From contig CALVAX010000012.1 in the NCBI GenBank assembly GCA_944325605.1, positions 1 to 55,510 on the forward strand: DNA of 55,510 nucleotides. Direction: 5' to 3'. Made by a program: the position numbers and the translations under genes. The notes beneath the pieces were generated by a model, which was not told the origin of the DNA, did not search any database, and saw only the letters and a list, made by a program, of their open reading frames with translations. Shown here in pieces: positions 42,026 through 50,391 of this stretch. The number at the start of each line of letters is the position of its first letter. Position 1 is the stretch's first letter. This stretch comes from Candidatus Gastranaerophilales bacterium. Lineage in GTDB: Bacteria > Cyanobacteriota > Vampirovibrionia > Gastranaerophilales > Gastranaerophilaceae.

Positions 42026-42514
42026 CTATTTTACAGCTTTTGCAATTTCAGAAGTTATATCTTCTCCGCCGTAAAGCACGATACCGCGGGAAAGAACAAG
42101 ATTATAGCCTTTTGCTTTTGCAGTCTTAGTGATTACGTCAGAAATGTTTTTGTCAATTGATGACAATTTTGAAGCGTAATTCTTTTTGATTGCTTCCTGT
42201 TTTTTAGCAAATTGTTCATCATATTTCTTAATTAATTTCTGCTTATTTTCTTCTGTAGACTGTTTTTGAACATCAGCTCTCACTGTTTCAAGCCATTTCT
42301 GCAGTTCAAGCATTTTGGCTTCCTGTTCTTTTCTCAAAGCCTGAACTTCTTTAGATGCTGCAACAACCTGTGCTACGTCAACTATTGCAACTTTATAGCC
42401 TGCCGGAATAGCCGGTGTTTCAGCCGCTTCTTTACTCATTGCTGCGCTATTAAACCCGATGCCTGATGCAAATGCTAAAGCCGCAATCGCCAATGTTAAA
42501 ATCTGTTTCTTCAT
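42026..42514 (-). CDS. OmpH/Skp-family periplasmic chaperone-like protein
   Basis: The start at 42514 has AAAGGAGAAAAATTA upstream and gives a signal peptide (MKKQILTLAIAALAFASGIGF...). The 162-residue product has the OmpH/Skp layout. A strand (KVAIVDVAQVVAAS) is followed by a long coiled coil (about 70-130) and a closing beta segment (YNLVLSRGIVLYGG). Skp trimers hold unfolded outer-membrane proteins in the periplasm. It lies 110 nt after a TolC-family gene on the same strand, which fits envelope biogenesis. Confidence 0.87.
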   Translation of the reverse strand: MKKQILTLAIAALAFASGIGFNSAAMSKEAAETPAIPAGYKVAIVDVAQVVAASKEVQALRKEQEAKMLELQKWLETVRADVQKQSTEENKQKLIKKYDEQFAKKQEAIKKNYASKLSSIDKNISDVITKTAKAKGYNLVLSRGIVLYGGEDITSEIAKAVK

Positions 42515-42624
42515 TAATTTTTCTCCTTTTTGTAAACTAATATTATCCCCTATGGAATTAATTATTACACACATTTTAATATCTGTCACTTCTTTTTATG
42601 TTTTATCTTAAAAAAAATAAACAC

Positions 42625-43914
42625 TTATAACAACTCAAATTCTTCATCGTTTACTTCCCGCAAGAAATTTGTCCAGCTGTTGTAGTATTCTGCCAGTGCA
42701 TAAGTATAGCCGACTATTATTGAAATATATGATTGCTTCATAACTATTAATGATGTAATATTTGCTCTGCCTTGCTCATACCCTTCTTTTGAAATTTCTA
42801 TCAGTTCTTCTGAATTTTTAATTATCTTGCTTTCATAGTAATTAAGATTGTCTACGGCGGTTAAGAAACGTTCATACGCGGCACTGACATCTTTTACAGC
42901 CTTATTTTTAACCGATTCATACTTTAATTCGGCCTGTTTTAATTTCAAGGCAGCATTTTGTATTTCCGGCGAATAGTTGTAAAACAACGGAATATTTACC
43001 AGACTTGCGCCGGCGTAAGCGCCGCTGTTGAAGTTTCCGGAATCAGTGTAGGCACCCAGCTGATAAGCATAACCGCCGGTAAGTGCTAAATCCGGTATCC
43101 TCTGGCGGGATACTACCGTCATATTTTTTTCGGCAACATCAATTTCCTGCTTTGCAATTTTTATATCATATCTGTTATTTAGCGCTCTTTGTACTATTTC
43201 TTCAAAGTCAGGAAATTCAAAATCCGGCGGAGGAGTCAGCATTTCGGCAAAGTTATTTTTCTCCGCAAAAATATTATCTTTACTGTCGTATATAACTTTA
43301 TTCGGATCATTTATTATTTTATTAAAATCTGAAAGCGCCGTGTTAACGTTTACTCTGGCTGTATTAACCTGCGTAATTATCTGGTTAAGAGAGATTTCAG
43401 CCTGCAGAACATCTATTACAGGCTCTTTTCTATTCTTTACTTTTTCTTTTGCAATATCTAAAAGTTCTTCCTGTAATTCCTTCTGCTGTTCCAGCGTATA
43501 CAAAATGGATTTTGCAGCTACAAGATTTATATAAGCTTCTCTGACATCCATTTTTAAATCAAACTCTGTATAGTCAACATTATGTTCAACAAGCGCAAGG
43601 TTTGATTTTGCAAGATTTTTACGTGCGTTTCGCTTTGCTATTTCTATATTCTGGCTGACACCGAGCTGTTTCGGCTCTCCGTTGCCCGCGCCGCCCATAA
43701 AGTAAAATGCATCTACTGACGGATTTTGAAGTCTGTTTGCGGTTTTTATTTCATTTTTCGCTATATTGATGTTTATCTGTGCGGCTTTCAGGTCAATATT
43801 GTTTTCTAAAGCGGCGTCTATTGCCTCATTCAGGTAAACTTTTTTAACCTCCTCAGCATGCACGGATAAACTGAAACACAATATCCACACTATTAAAACA
43901 AATATCTTTTTCAT
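42625..43914 (-). CDS. TolC-family outer-membrane protein
   Basis: The start at 43914 (MKKIFVLIVWILCFSLSVHA) gives a signal peptide. The 429-residue protein has two TolC-type repeats of coiled-coil helices, each near a V-x-L-N-E-A-I-D-x-A-L-E-N-N segment or its degenerate copy. Its size and layout are like CzcC/CusC-type or single-domain outer-membrane efflux proteins. No pump genes are adjacent. A -10 box (TATACT) lies 8 nt before the ATG, after TG at the extended position, so the transcript may be leaderless. Confidence 0.87.
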   Translation of the reverse strand: MKKIFVLIVWILCFSLSVHAEEVKKVYLNEAIDAALENNIDLKAAQININIAKNEIKTANRLQNPSVDAFYFMGGAGNGEPKQLGVSQNIEIAKRNARKNLAKSNLALVEHNVDYTEFDLKMDVREAYINLVAAKSILYTLEQQKELQEELLDIAKEKVKNRKEPVIDVLQAEISLNQIITQVNTARVNVNTALSDFNKIINDPNKVIYDSKDNIFAEKNNFAEMLTPPPDFEFPDFEEIVQRALNNRYDIKIAKQEIDVAEKNMTVVSRQRIPDLALTGGYAYQLGAYTDSGNFNSGAYAGASLVNIPLFYNYSPEIQNAALKLKQAELKYESVKNKAVKDVSAAYERFLTAVDNLNYYESKIIKNSEELIEISKEGYEQGRANITSLIVMKQSYISIIVGYTYALAEYYNSWTNFLREVNDEEFELL

Positions 43915-43946
43915 AACATGGTAGTATAGCATAAATATAACATTAC

Positions 43947-43982
43947 AAAAAAGAGTTCTCCAGACAAATTGCCGGAGAACCC
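43947..43982 (-). terminator. Terminator of the alpha/beta hydrolase gene
   Basis: On the minus strand GTTCTCC, a 12-nt loop and GGAGAAC run into CTCTTTTTT, 24 nt after the stop codon. Confidence 0.8.
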
Positions 43983-44005
43983 TCGCTTTAAAGTTCAGAG
44001 TATTA

Positions 44006-45043
44006 TTATTTTGCGTCTTTCAGATATTTTGTAAAGAAACTTTCGATTTTATCAAACGGAATCTTTTCAAGGTTGTCGTACAAATCAACATGGTTTGCAC
44101 CTTCAACAATCAGAAGTTCTTTATTGTCACCTTTCAATTTTTTGAAGGCATCTTCACTGAAGTAACGACTGTGGGCTTTTTCTCCGTGCATAACAAGAAC
44201 GGCACTTCTGATTTCATCACTGTATGCAAGTATCGGCATATTAATCAAAGCTAATGTTGAGGTCTGAGTCCAATTCCCGTTAGAATTGATTGAACGTTCA
44301 TGGAATCCTCTCTTTGTTTTGTAATAATTCCAGTAATCCTGCACAAACTGAGGTTCCTCTCCCGTAAGTTTTTCCGGAAGCCCTGCTGCAGGCGCATATT
44401 TGTCGTTTTTAAAATCTTCTGTTCTTTGTTTGTTGAGAGATTCTTTTAATTCATAACGGCTTTTTTCGTCCATTGAGTCAAAATATCCTCTTGCGCTTAC
44501 ACGGGTCATATCATACATTGTAGAAGTCAGGGTTGCTTTAATTCTTGTATCCATTGCCGCGGCATTCAGCCCGAAACCGCCAAACCCGCAAATTCCGATT
44601 ATACCTATTTTGCCGGCATCAACATCCTTTCGATTGCTTAAATAATCAACTGCTGCACTGAAATCTTCAGTATTTATATCAGGTGATGCGACATTTCTTG
44701 GTTCACCTCCGCTTTCTCCGGTATAGGAAGGATCAAATGCAAGTGTTATAAAGCCTCTTTCTGCTAAAGTTTGAGCATACAAACCTGAGGCCTGTTCTTT
44801 TACGGCTCCGAATGGGCCGCTAACCGCTATTGCGGCCATTTTGCCTGACGGTTTATCTTTCGGGGTGTACAAATCTCCGACAAGGGTAATACCGTATCTG
44901 TTTTTAAAATTTACTTTTTTTACATTGACTTTGTCGCTTCTGGCAAAAGTTTTGTCCCAGTCATTATCTTTTGCAATACTCATATTTGCGCCTCCTATAA
45001 TTAATACAACCGCCGAAATAACCGCTAAAATACTTTTTAACAT
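44006..45043 (-). CDS. Exported alpha/beta hydrolase (dienelactone-hydrolase-like)
   Basis: The 345-residue protein has a signal peptide (MLKSILAVISAVVLIIGGANMSIA). An alpha/beta hydrolase core follows, with an oxyanion strand AAIAVSGPFGAVKEQ, a nucleophile elbow G-I-C-G-F-G-G near residue 150, and a late H in EGANHVDLY. The nucleophile is Cys, as in dienelactone hydrolase, not Ser. Such proteins often sit near flavodoxins and MerR genes in stress clusters, and the flavodoxin is 2 kb away. AGAGAGGATTTTAG precedes ATG. The substrate is unknown. Confidence 0.85.
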   Translation of the reverse strand: MLKSILAVISAVVLIIGGANMSIAKDNDWDKTFARSDKVNVKKVNFKNRYGITLVGDLYTPKDKPSGKMAAIAVSGPFGAVKEQASGLYAQTLAERGFITLAFDPSYTGESGGEPRNVASPDINTEDFSAAVDYLSNRKDVDAGKIGIIGICGFGGFGLNAAAMDTRIKATLTSTMYDMTRVSARGYFDSMDEKSRYELKESLNKQRTEDFKNDKYAPAAGLPEKLTGEEPQFVQDYWNYYKTKRGFHERSINSNGNWTQTSTLALINMPILAYSDEIRSAVLVMHGEKAHSRYFSEDAFKKLKGDNKELLIVEGANHVDLYDNLEKIPFDKIESFFTKYLKDAK

Positions 45044-45237
45044 CTAAAATCCTCTCTATTAATATTTGCACCGTTCATATTTTATTATTATTTACGACAA
45101 TTCTAAAAATAGCAAATACTTATATTCTATGCTTAACTATACCCAAAAAGCATATTATTTCAGAAGTACACTCTGATAAAACAGGGTTCCGATCTGTTTA
45201 TTAATGATTAATCACGCTAAATTTTATGCACGGAATA

Positions 45238-45534
45238 TTACAATTTCTCTTTTTTCACGGTTTTGCGGTATTTCAAAATTTTGTCGATATCCGGAGATAA
45301 GGAAATTTCAAAACTGAACCTCGGGCTTTTGTAATAAGTTTCGTGAGCGTTACGCATAAGAGGCATACCCCAGTACAATCTGGCTGTAGCATCTCCGGGC
45401 AGGTTTATTCTTAAACCGAGGCCTGCACTTATCATATAGTCATCGTGGTTGTAATTTGCAGCTCCGGCACCGTCACCTTTATAGGGAAAAATTCCGGCAT
45501 GATCAACGAAGGCAACCCCTAAAAAATTATTATA
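45238..45534 (-). pseudogene. C-terminal remnant of a TpsB/ShlB outer-membrane transporter
   Basis: An open stretch of about 98 codons, closed upstream by a TAA at 45535-45537, encodes only the end of a TpsB beta-barrel. Recognisable parts are FLGVAFVDHAGIFPYKGDG, SAGLGLRINLPGDATARLYWGMPL and the final strand RFSFEISLS. TpsB proteins export FHA-like TpsA proteins across the outer membrane. A whole TpsB has more than 500 residues. The missing 5' part and the adjoining gene fragments show a deletion. An intact TpsB for the adhesin at 8798 must lie elsewhere, if one exists. Confidence 0.75.
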
Positions 45535-45572
45535 TTATTTTGATTATAAAGATTTTATTTGGGAGAATAAAT

Positions 45573-45599
45573 ATGAAAAAACTTATTATAGCTTTTTGA
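45573..45599 (+). pseudogene. Truncated start of a secreted-protein gene
   Basis: GGGAGAATAAAT and ATG begin a frame MKKLIIAF that ends at once with TGA. It looks like the first codons of a signal peptide cut off at a rearrangement junction near 45595. Confidence 0.35.
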
Positions 45600-45757
45600 T
45601 TGGACTTTAGATGTTCAATTGGCTCTCTGCTTGTTCGAACTTTTAAATCCGGCACAGGAATTGTTCCTTCAAATAACTTTGCTAGTTTTTCAGCATATGC
45701 TTTTACGTTGTTCTCACTTATCAATTTGCTATCATGCATATCACTCAATTTACTCAT
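45597..45757 (-). pseudogene. Truncated 5' end of an unknown gene
   Basis: ATG at 45757 follows AAAGGGATTTG and opens MSKLSDMHDSKLISENN..., about 53 codons that look genuine up to LKSNQKA. After that the frame runs into AT-rich sequence (IISFFIFILPNKIFIIKII) and stops at 45530. The change in composition marks the junction near 45597, so the rest of the gene is probably lost. The family is not recognised. Confidence 0.45.
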
Positions 45758-45784
45758 AATACAAATCCCTTTCAATAAAAAAAA

Positions 45785-45874
45785 CGGAGAAGATGGGATT
45801 CGAACCCATGATGCAGATTACTCCACATAACACCTTAGCAGGGTGCCGCCTTCAGCCTACTCGGCCACTTCTCC
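45785..45874 (-). tRNA. tRNA-Ser (anticodon GCT)
   Basis: The acceptor stem is GGAGAAG/CTTCTCC with discriminator G, and CCA is not encoded. The D-arm contains GGCCGAG...GGCTGAAGGC. The anticodon loop CTGCTAA gives GCT, reading AGC/AGU. A long variable arm and a T-arm ATGGG-TTCGAAT-CCCAT complete a class II tRNA. Confidence 0.93.
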
Positions 45875-45998
45875 GTGTTATTCTTTTTTGCTGCGCCTTG
45901 CCATGCGCTTGATGTCATTCTATCATAAACATTTTTTTTCGTAAACTCTTTATCTGTGAAACTTATATAACAAATTCCGCTAAAAATTTCAAAACAGC

Positions 45999-46072
45999 GT
46001 CATACTGAGCTGCAAGCGAAGACACCCTAAAACCGCAAGGGGATTCTTCGGACTAGCGTCCTCAGAATGACG
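45999..46072. repeat. Dispersed repeat with GTCATWCTGA ends, copy A
   Basis: It starts GTCATACTGAG and ends CTCAGAATGAC, which are inverted ends. The centre has GGATTCTTCGGACTAGCGTC, matching 53258-53285 inverted. Confidence 0.7.
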
Positions 46073-46085
46073 TAAAACCAATGAT

Positions 46086-46209
46086 GTCATACTGAACCGC
46101 ACGAGCAGAGGGTGAATGGCGTTAGCCGTACCCGTTTATCGCGAGTGCGAAGGCGAAGGATCCCCTAAAAACGTAAGGAGATTCTTCAGGCTAAAGCCTT
46201 CAGAATGAC
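46086..46209. repeat. Dispersed repeat with GTCATWCTGA ends, copy B (long form)
   Basis: The ends are GTCATACTGA and TCAGAATGAC. The inside carries CACGAGCAGAGGGTGAA, GGCGTTAGCCGTAC and GCGAGTGCGAA, all found in reverse at 53110-53238. It contains no gene. Confidence 0.75.
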
Positions 46210-46293
46210 GTGTTTTTTATAATGTCTGCAGAATTTGATATATAAGTCCTTTATCAATTTTCATACTTTTGGCTTACTTTACTGTGAGCCGGC

Positions 46294-46322
46294 TTGACCC
46301 TTTGCTGCAAATAGGCTAATAT
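46294..46322 (+). promoter_or_regulatory. Sigma70-type promoter of the DUF151 gene
   Basis: TTGACC and TAATAT are separated by 17 bp. An overlapping TATAAT lies at 46320-46325. Confidence 0.5.
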
Positions 46323-46353
46323 AATTGTAAAAACGTTTGAGAAAGGCTTTAAA

Positions 46354-46869
46354 ATGATTGAAATGAAAGTTATGGGCATTGCCCTTGATACAAGAACAGG
46401 TTCGCCGATTGTTGTGCTTCACGACAAAGAAAACAGAAAAGCTCTTCCTATCTGGATTGGTTCTGCCGAAGCCAGCGCTATTATCAGAAAAATCGAAAAC
46501 CTTACGGTTTCCAGACCGATGACGCACGACTTGATTATAAATATTATTGAAAAAACAGGCTATGAGATTGATAAAATCGAAATTAACGATGTTGAAAAAG
46601 ATACTTATTATGCAACAATATTTCTTCGCGGCAAAGATGACAATATAATTGAAATTGATTCACGCCCATCTGACGCTATTGCTGTGGCAATAAGGGTTGA
46701 TGCGCCGATTTTTGTAACGGCGAACGTTATTTCTAACGGGTCGGTTTCCACTGACAGCGCAAAAGACGAGGCAGAAGCGCAGGAATTTAAAGAATTTATC
46801 CAGAGCATTAAGCCGTCGGATTTTGAAAAAATGCTAAAGAACAACGACCATCACGAAAGCGATCAATAG
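46354..46869 (+). CDS. Bifunctional nuclease family (DUF151) protein
   Basis: The 171-residue protein has the BFN domain across residues 1-130. It shows M-x-V-x-G-I-A-L-D-x-x-x-x-x-P-I-V-V-L, the LPIWIG-x-x-E-A-x-A-I core, R-P-M-T-H-D-L, and the late I-D-S-R-P-S-D-A-I-A-V-A-x-R. Proteins with this domain are common in cyanobacteria, Thermotoga and plants. They are reported to have DNase/RNase activity, but the role in cells is not settled. AGAAAGG lies 8 nt before ATG. Confidence 0.92.
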   Translation: MIEMKVMGIALDTRTGSPIVVLHDKENRKALPIWIGSAEASAIIRKIENLTVSRPMTHDLIINIIEKTGYEIDKIEINDVEKDTYYATIFLRGKDDNIIEIDSRPSDAIAVAIRVDAPIFVTANVISNGSVSTDSAKDEAEAQEFKEFIQSIKPSDFEKMLKNNDHHESDQ

Positions 46870-46964
46870 ATTTTGATTTTATGTAACGAATGTAACAAAT
46901 ATCAGAACTTTTGAAAATTCATCTGCTTGAGTTTTTTTATATATTTGAGAAAGAGAGCACAGAG

Positions 46965-47168
46965 ATGAATATCGACAAAATCCAATCAAACTTTATTTTT
47001 AAGGTTGATCCTGTCAATTTCTTTGAGACACAGCGGAAAGAACCCGCCAAAAGCAACATTTTTTCAAGCGGATTATTTGCGCAGCAGACTGACGACGTGT
47101 TCAATCCAAACCACCCCAAAGTCGCCGGAAGTGCCACGACAGCAAACAGATTTGACAGATTGGCTTAA
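46965..47168 (+). CDS. Small protein of unknown function (67 residues)
   Basis: The start at 46965 follows GAAAGAGAGCACAGAG. The protein MNIDKIQSNFIFK... is rich in Asn, Phe and Ser and ends in NRFDRLA. No family is recognised. Its size, AT-rich leader and C-terminal D-x-[LI]-A resemble the next gene, which may be a distant paralogue. Confidence 0.5.
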   Translation: MNIDKIQSNFIFKVDPVNFFETQRKEPAKSNIFSSGLFAQQTDDVFNPNHPKVAGSATTANRFDRLA

Positions 47169-47251
47169 TATTTCTTAATATTTGGCAAAATTTTAGCAAT
47201 TTTTTGTCCGAAATTTCCTTTATTATAATATAGGGAATTTTGGAGATTGTT

Positions 47252-47458
47252 ATGTTCGGATTAAATGTTCAAAAAATTATAGCAGCAAACGGCGCCAATC
47301 AGGTTAACTATGCAAGCCTGCAGCCCGCAAGAAGCTTTGTTAAAGAGTCTTTCGGGTTTACCCCGAGCCTCGACAGGCCGGTTACCAAAAGCAATTTTAC
47401 GGCTGATCAGCTTTGCGGGGCACCGTTGAAGGCTGAACATTTAGATTTGATAGCATAA
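47252..47458 (+). CDS. Small protein of unknown function (68 residues)
   Basis: The ATG at 47252 has TTGGAG upstream and a TATAAT at about 47224. The protein MFGLNVQKIIAANG... contains S-F-G-F-T-P near residue 35, a motif like the shared tag, and ends in HLDLIA. It has one Cys and no membrane helix. The family is unknown. Confidence 0.5.
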   Translation: MFGLNVQKIIAANGANQVNYASLQPARSFVKESFGFTPSLDRPVTKSNFTADQLCGAPLKAEHLDLIA

Positions 47459-47469
47459 AAACTTAATGT

Positions 47470-47631
47470 TTACAGCAGAAAGAAGTTATCTTTAGTATTT
47501 GTGCGGTAAATCAGTTTTTGTGCATTAAACTGCGGAGTATACGTATATGATACTCTGCCGTTTTTTTTGTTTAGCGCGCATAAGCCTACAACCCGCTCCT
47601 CTTTTTTAAACAAATTTTTCAAAAATTCCAT
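47470..47631 (-). CDS. Short basic protein of unknown function (53 residues)
   Basis: A start at 47631 (MEFLKNLFKKEERVVG) has AGAAGGA about 10 nt upstream. The frame can be extended upstream by 91 codons, but that part is antisense to the DUF1858 gene. The product has a short amphipathic N-terminal helix and a beta-rich remainder (GRVSYTYTPQFNAQKLIY). It is divergent from the DUF1858 gene. Confidence 0.5.
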   Translation of the reverse strand: MEFLKNLFKKEERVVGLCALNKKNGRVSYTYTPQFNAQKLIYRTNTKDNFFLL

Positions 47632-47703
47632 ACTTACTACATCCTTCTTTTTTTGTTGTATAATGTTTTTAAGGATTGTATACAGAAAGTCAAGGAGGTA
47701 ATT

Positions 47704-47907
47704 ATGGCACAGAAAATTTCTAAAGATATGAATATTATGGATATAGTTCAGGCATGTCCGGAAAGCGTTGCAGTTTTCCAGAAATACGGTCTTGGCTGCA
47801 TCGGATGCGCAGCCGCTCATTTTGAAAATCTTGAAGCGGGCGCAAAAGTTCACGGATTCGATCCTGATGAAATGGTTGATGAAATCAACAAGCTTATTGA
47901 GCAATAA
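47704..47907 (+). CDS. DUF1858-domain redox-type protein
   Basis: The 67-residue protein MAQKISKDMNIMDIVQACPE... matches the DUF1858 / 'hybrid cluster-associated redox disulfide' pattern. The key residues are G-L-G-C-I-G-C near 35-40, a redox CxxC pair, within P-E-S-V-A-V-F-Q-K-Y. AAGGAGG is a strong ribosome-binding site. Members are thought to take part in oxidative or nitrosative stress reactions or iron-cluster handling. Confidence 0.88.
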   Translation: MAQKISKDMNIMDIVQACPESVAVFQKYGLGCIGCAAAHFENLEAGAKVHGFDPDEMVDEINKLIEQ

Positions 47908-47931
47908 TGATTTTTTAATTTATAAACTTTT

Positions 47932-47962
47932 AAAAAGCGGACTCTTAAAGAATCCGCTTTTT
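47932..47962 (+). terminator. Terminator of the DUF1858 gene
   Basis: AAAAAGCGGA and TCCGCTTTTT form a stem, 25 nt after the stop, in a good terminator context for both strands. Confidence 0.85.
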
Positions 47963-47990
47963 GTATTGTAACTATATATCAGGAGTTTGG

Positions 47991-50075
47991 TTATCTGTTA
48001 AGAAATCCTGCCATTGTCGGCTGAGCTGAATTCATAGCCGGCGGAGTAAGCCCTGCTCTGGGTTGAATTGCTGCCGGCTGCATTTGAAGCTTTTTAGCTT
48101 CTTCGGCTAACCGTTCTTTTTCACGGCTTTCTTTTGTCATTCTTTCACAGTATCTTGCAAGCCATATCATAAATGCCGGAACAAGGAATATTATTGAAGC
48201 AAATTCGAATGTACTGTTCAGAGTTTTTGCTATGCGGACAAACTTGTTATCCGGATTTTCGAATGCTTTGTATATTTTTTCCAAAGCTGTTGAGTTTTGT
48301 TCTTTTGCTACTCTGAAAGCTTTTTCAAGTTCTTCTATTGATACTTCTTTTAGTTTCTTACCGTTGAGAATTTTTTCAGCTGCTTCTTTAACCTCTTTAT
48401 CCATAGCAAAGACTTTTCTCGGGTCGCCGTCGTTTTTCTTGAGAAAATCAATATAACCCATAATTCCGTCTTTATATTGTTTAAGGTTGCTGTGTTTTGA
48501 AGTCAAAAGTTCGCTGCTCAAAACATTTACGCCGCCGCTCGGAGTAATATAATTTTTGAGTTTGTAGAAAAATCCTTTTGCATGGTCTGCAGGTTTGACA
48601 TTAAGTGCAAGCCCTGACAGTTTGGCAAACATTGAAGAGAAACTTCTTGACAGAGTTCTGGCACCGAACAGAAGTGCTGTGAAACTTAACACATCACGGA
48701 CAATAATTTCTTTTCTGTCGTGTTCGCCTTTGGCATCTCTCAATCTCGGAGGCAAGCAGAATGCGAACAATAATGTAAGCATAGCTTCTACTGACATTGA
48801 AGCGCCGTTAAATTCAAACGTATCTGACAGCTTTTTAAGCCAATCGGTTTTTGTAACGGTTTTGCCGACTTTTTCATTAAGAGCTGACATTGCTCCGGTG
48901 AATGATGTTGCTGCAGCTTGTTTGCCGTCTGCTGCTTTAGCTTCCCCTGCTTTTTCTGCATTATCTTGTTTTTGAACATCAGCATTTTCTGTTTTTGCTG
49001 CATCTTCAGGTGTTTCTTTAACCTCGTCAGAATGCTCCGTCTGTCCTATGTTGTAAATTTTCGGAATAATATCAAAGAATCCGACAACGGCAAAGAACAT
49101 AGCGAAGTTTGACAAAAATCTTGTTCCTGAACGTCTGAGGTTGAATGATTTGAGGAATTTTTCAAGATCCGGCGCTGCGTTGTCTTTAAGATATTTATTA
49201 GTCGATTTTATAACATCGTTGGCATAGTCGCTCATATTGCCGAGCATCTCGTTAAAGGAAACTACGACAGGATTTTTCCTCCAATTAACATTGAACATTG
49301 CTTCCATGTTATTTGCTGATGGATCAACGTATTTTTTGCGTAAATCCATAAACTCGTTGACAAGCTCACCCTTCAAATCTTCTTTTGATCCGGAAACTTT
49401 TTTACCGATAAAATGTTTCCAGAAGCCTTTAGATTTCGCACCTTCTATTTCTATAAGCCTGTCAGCCATTTCAGCCGCTTTTGTATCAAAGTCAAAGTCA
49501 GTAATATTACCTAATGATGCCTGAAGCGTAGATTTAAACACCTGAGTATAGAAGTCTTTTTTAACAGGTTTAAGCTGTGCTGCGTCTTTAAAATCTTTTA
49601 TATTTTTAATAGCATCTTTATTTTGGCCGACAACGGCGCCAAAGTTTTCGCCGAAAGTGTTAATCATATTTACAGAAACATTATTGGCTCTGCCTGCATA
49701 TTTTTTGATAAGAATAAGCATGCCTGCCGGAATCAAAAATGCGCTCGGGCCGGATAAAACTTCTCTTATCCCTTCACGGCGTGCAAAAGTCCAGTTGTAG
49801 GGCCCTATTTTTTTACCGGTTTCTTCACCTGTTTCGGGGTCTTTTTCACGTTTGCGCCCTCTGTTCAAACCCTCCCAAATTCTCGGGCCGATCATGCCGA
49901 TACCGTCCTGCGAGATGAAAACTGCTGCAAAACCGCCTCTTGCTATTGCATCGGTAACGGTTACTACAGGGTTAAAACCACTTGTAAAGTGCGGATTATA
50001 AGGGTTTGTTCTTGTCTGCTGATCCTGTCTTATCCGGCGGGTACCTTCTGAAGAATTAATTGCTTTTACTGTCAT
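47991..50075 (-). CDS. Tagged multi-helix membrane protein, paralogous family
   Basis: The 694-residue protein begins MTVKAIN, with NPHFTSGF at residues 27-34, the shared tag. R46 ... D57-G ... K-I-G-P-Y93 ... R-R-E101 ... P110 aligns with the family of 39484, 51705 and 52385. Hydrophobic segments lie near 47-65, 107-125, 325-345, 435-450, 480-500 and 640-665. A charged Ala/Lys/Asp linker (about 355-395) and a long helical region fill the middle. No signal peptide or enzyme motif is seen. It is likely an inner-membrane scaffold of this lineage. Its partner genes are not obvious. Confidence 0.7.
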   Translation of the reverse strand: MTVKAINSSEGTRRIRQDQQTRTNPYNPHFTSGFNPVVTVTDAIARGGFAAVFISQDGIGMIGPRIWEGLNRGRKREKDPETGEETGKKIGPYNWTFARREGIREVLSGPSAFLIPAGMLILIKKYAGRANNVSVNMINTFGENFGAVVGQNKDAIKNIKDFKDAAQLKPVKKDFYTQVFKSTLQASLGNITDFDFDTKAAEMADRLIEIEGAKSKGFWKHFIGKKVSGSKEDLKGELVNEFMDLRKKYVDPSANNMEAMFNVNWRKNPVVVSFNEMLGNMSDYANDVIKSTNKYLKDNAAPDLEKFLKSFNLRRSGTRFLSNFAMFFAVVGFFDIIPKIYNIGQTEHSDEVKETPEDAAKTENADVQKQDNAEKAGEAKAADGKQAAATSFTGAMSALNEKVGKTVTKTDWLKKLSDTFEFNGASMSVEAMLTLLFAFCLPPRLRDAKGEHDRKEIIVRDVLSFTALLFGARTLSRSFSSMFAKLSGLALNVKPADHAKGFFYKLKNYITPSGGVNVLSSELLTSKHSNLKQYKDGIMGYIDFLKKNDGDPRKVFAMDKEVKEAAEKILNGKKLKEVSIEELEKAFRVAKEQNSTALEKIYKAFENPDNKFVRIAKTLNSTFEFASIIFLVPAFMIWLARYCERMTKESREKERLAEEAKKLQMQPAAIQPRAGLTPPAMNSAQPTMAGFLNR

Positions 50076-50391
50076 ATCCCTACTTCGTTTTCATGACTAA
50101 ACTACACACACATACTACTTTAAAAACTTAAAGGTTACATTTATTGCCTTTTTCAGCACCGATTGTAAGAAAAATTTACATAACAAGCTAAGTGACGTAA
50201 ATGTAATATTATTAAGTGTAATAATTATACTTAATCTGTAAAATTTTTTCAAGTAATATACTACGGTTATAATATTTTTATTCACATAACTTTACAATTC
50301 GTTAGAAAAATTCGCTTTTCGGGAATAAATGTTGGCCGCCAATAATACCGTACTGATTGACAGAAAGCCGTTTTCATACTACGATTCGGGA

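Noticed and set aside
47632..47904. Upstream extension of the 53-residue protein
   Set aside because: It is antisense to the well-supported DUF1858 gene, including its promoter.
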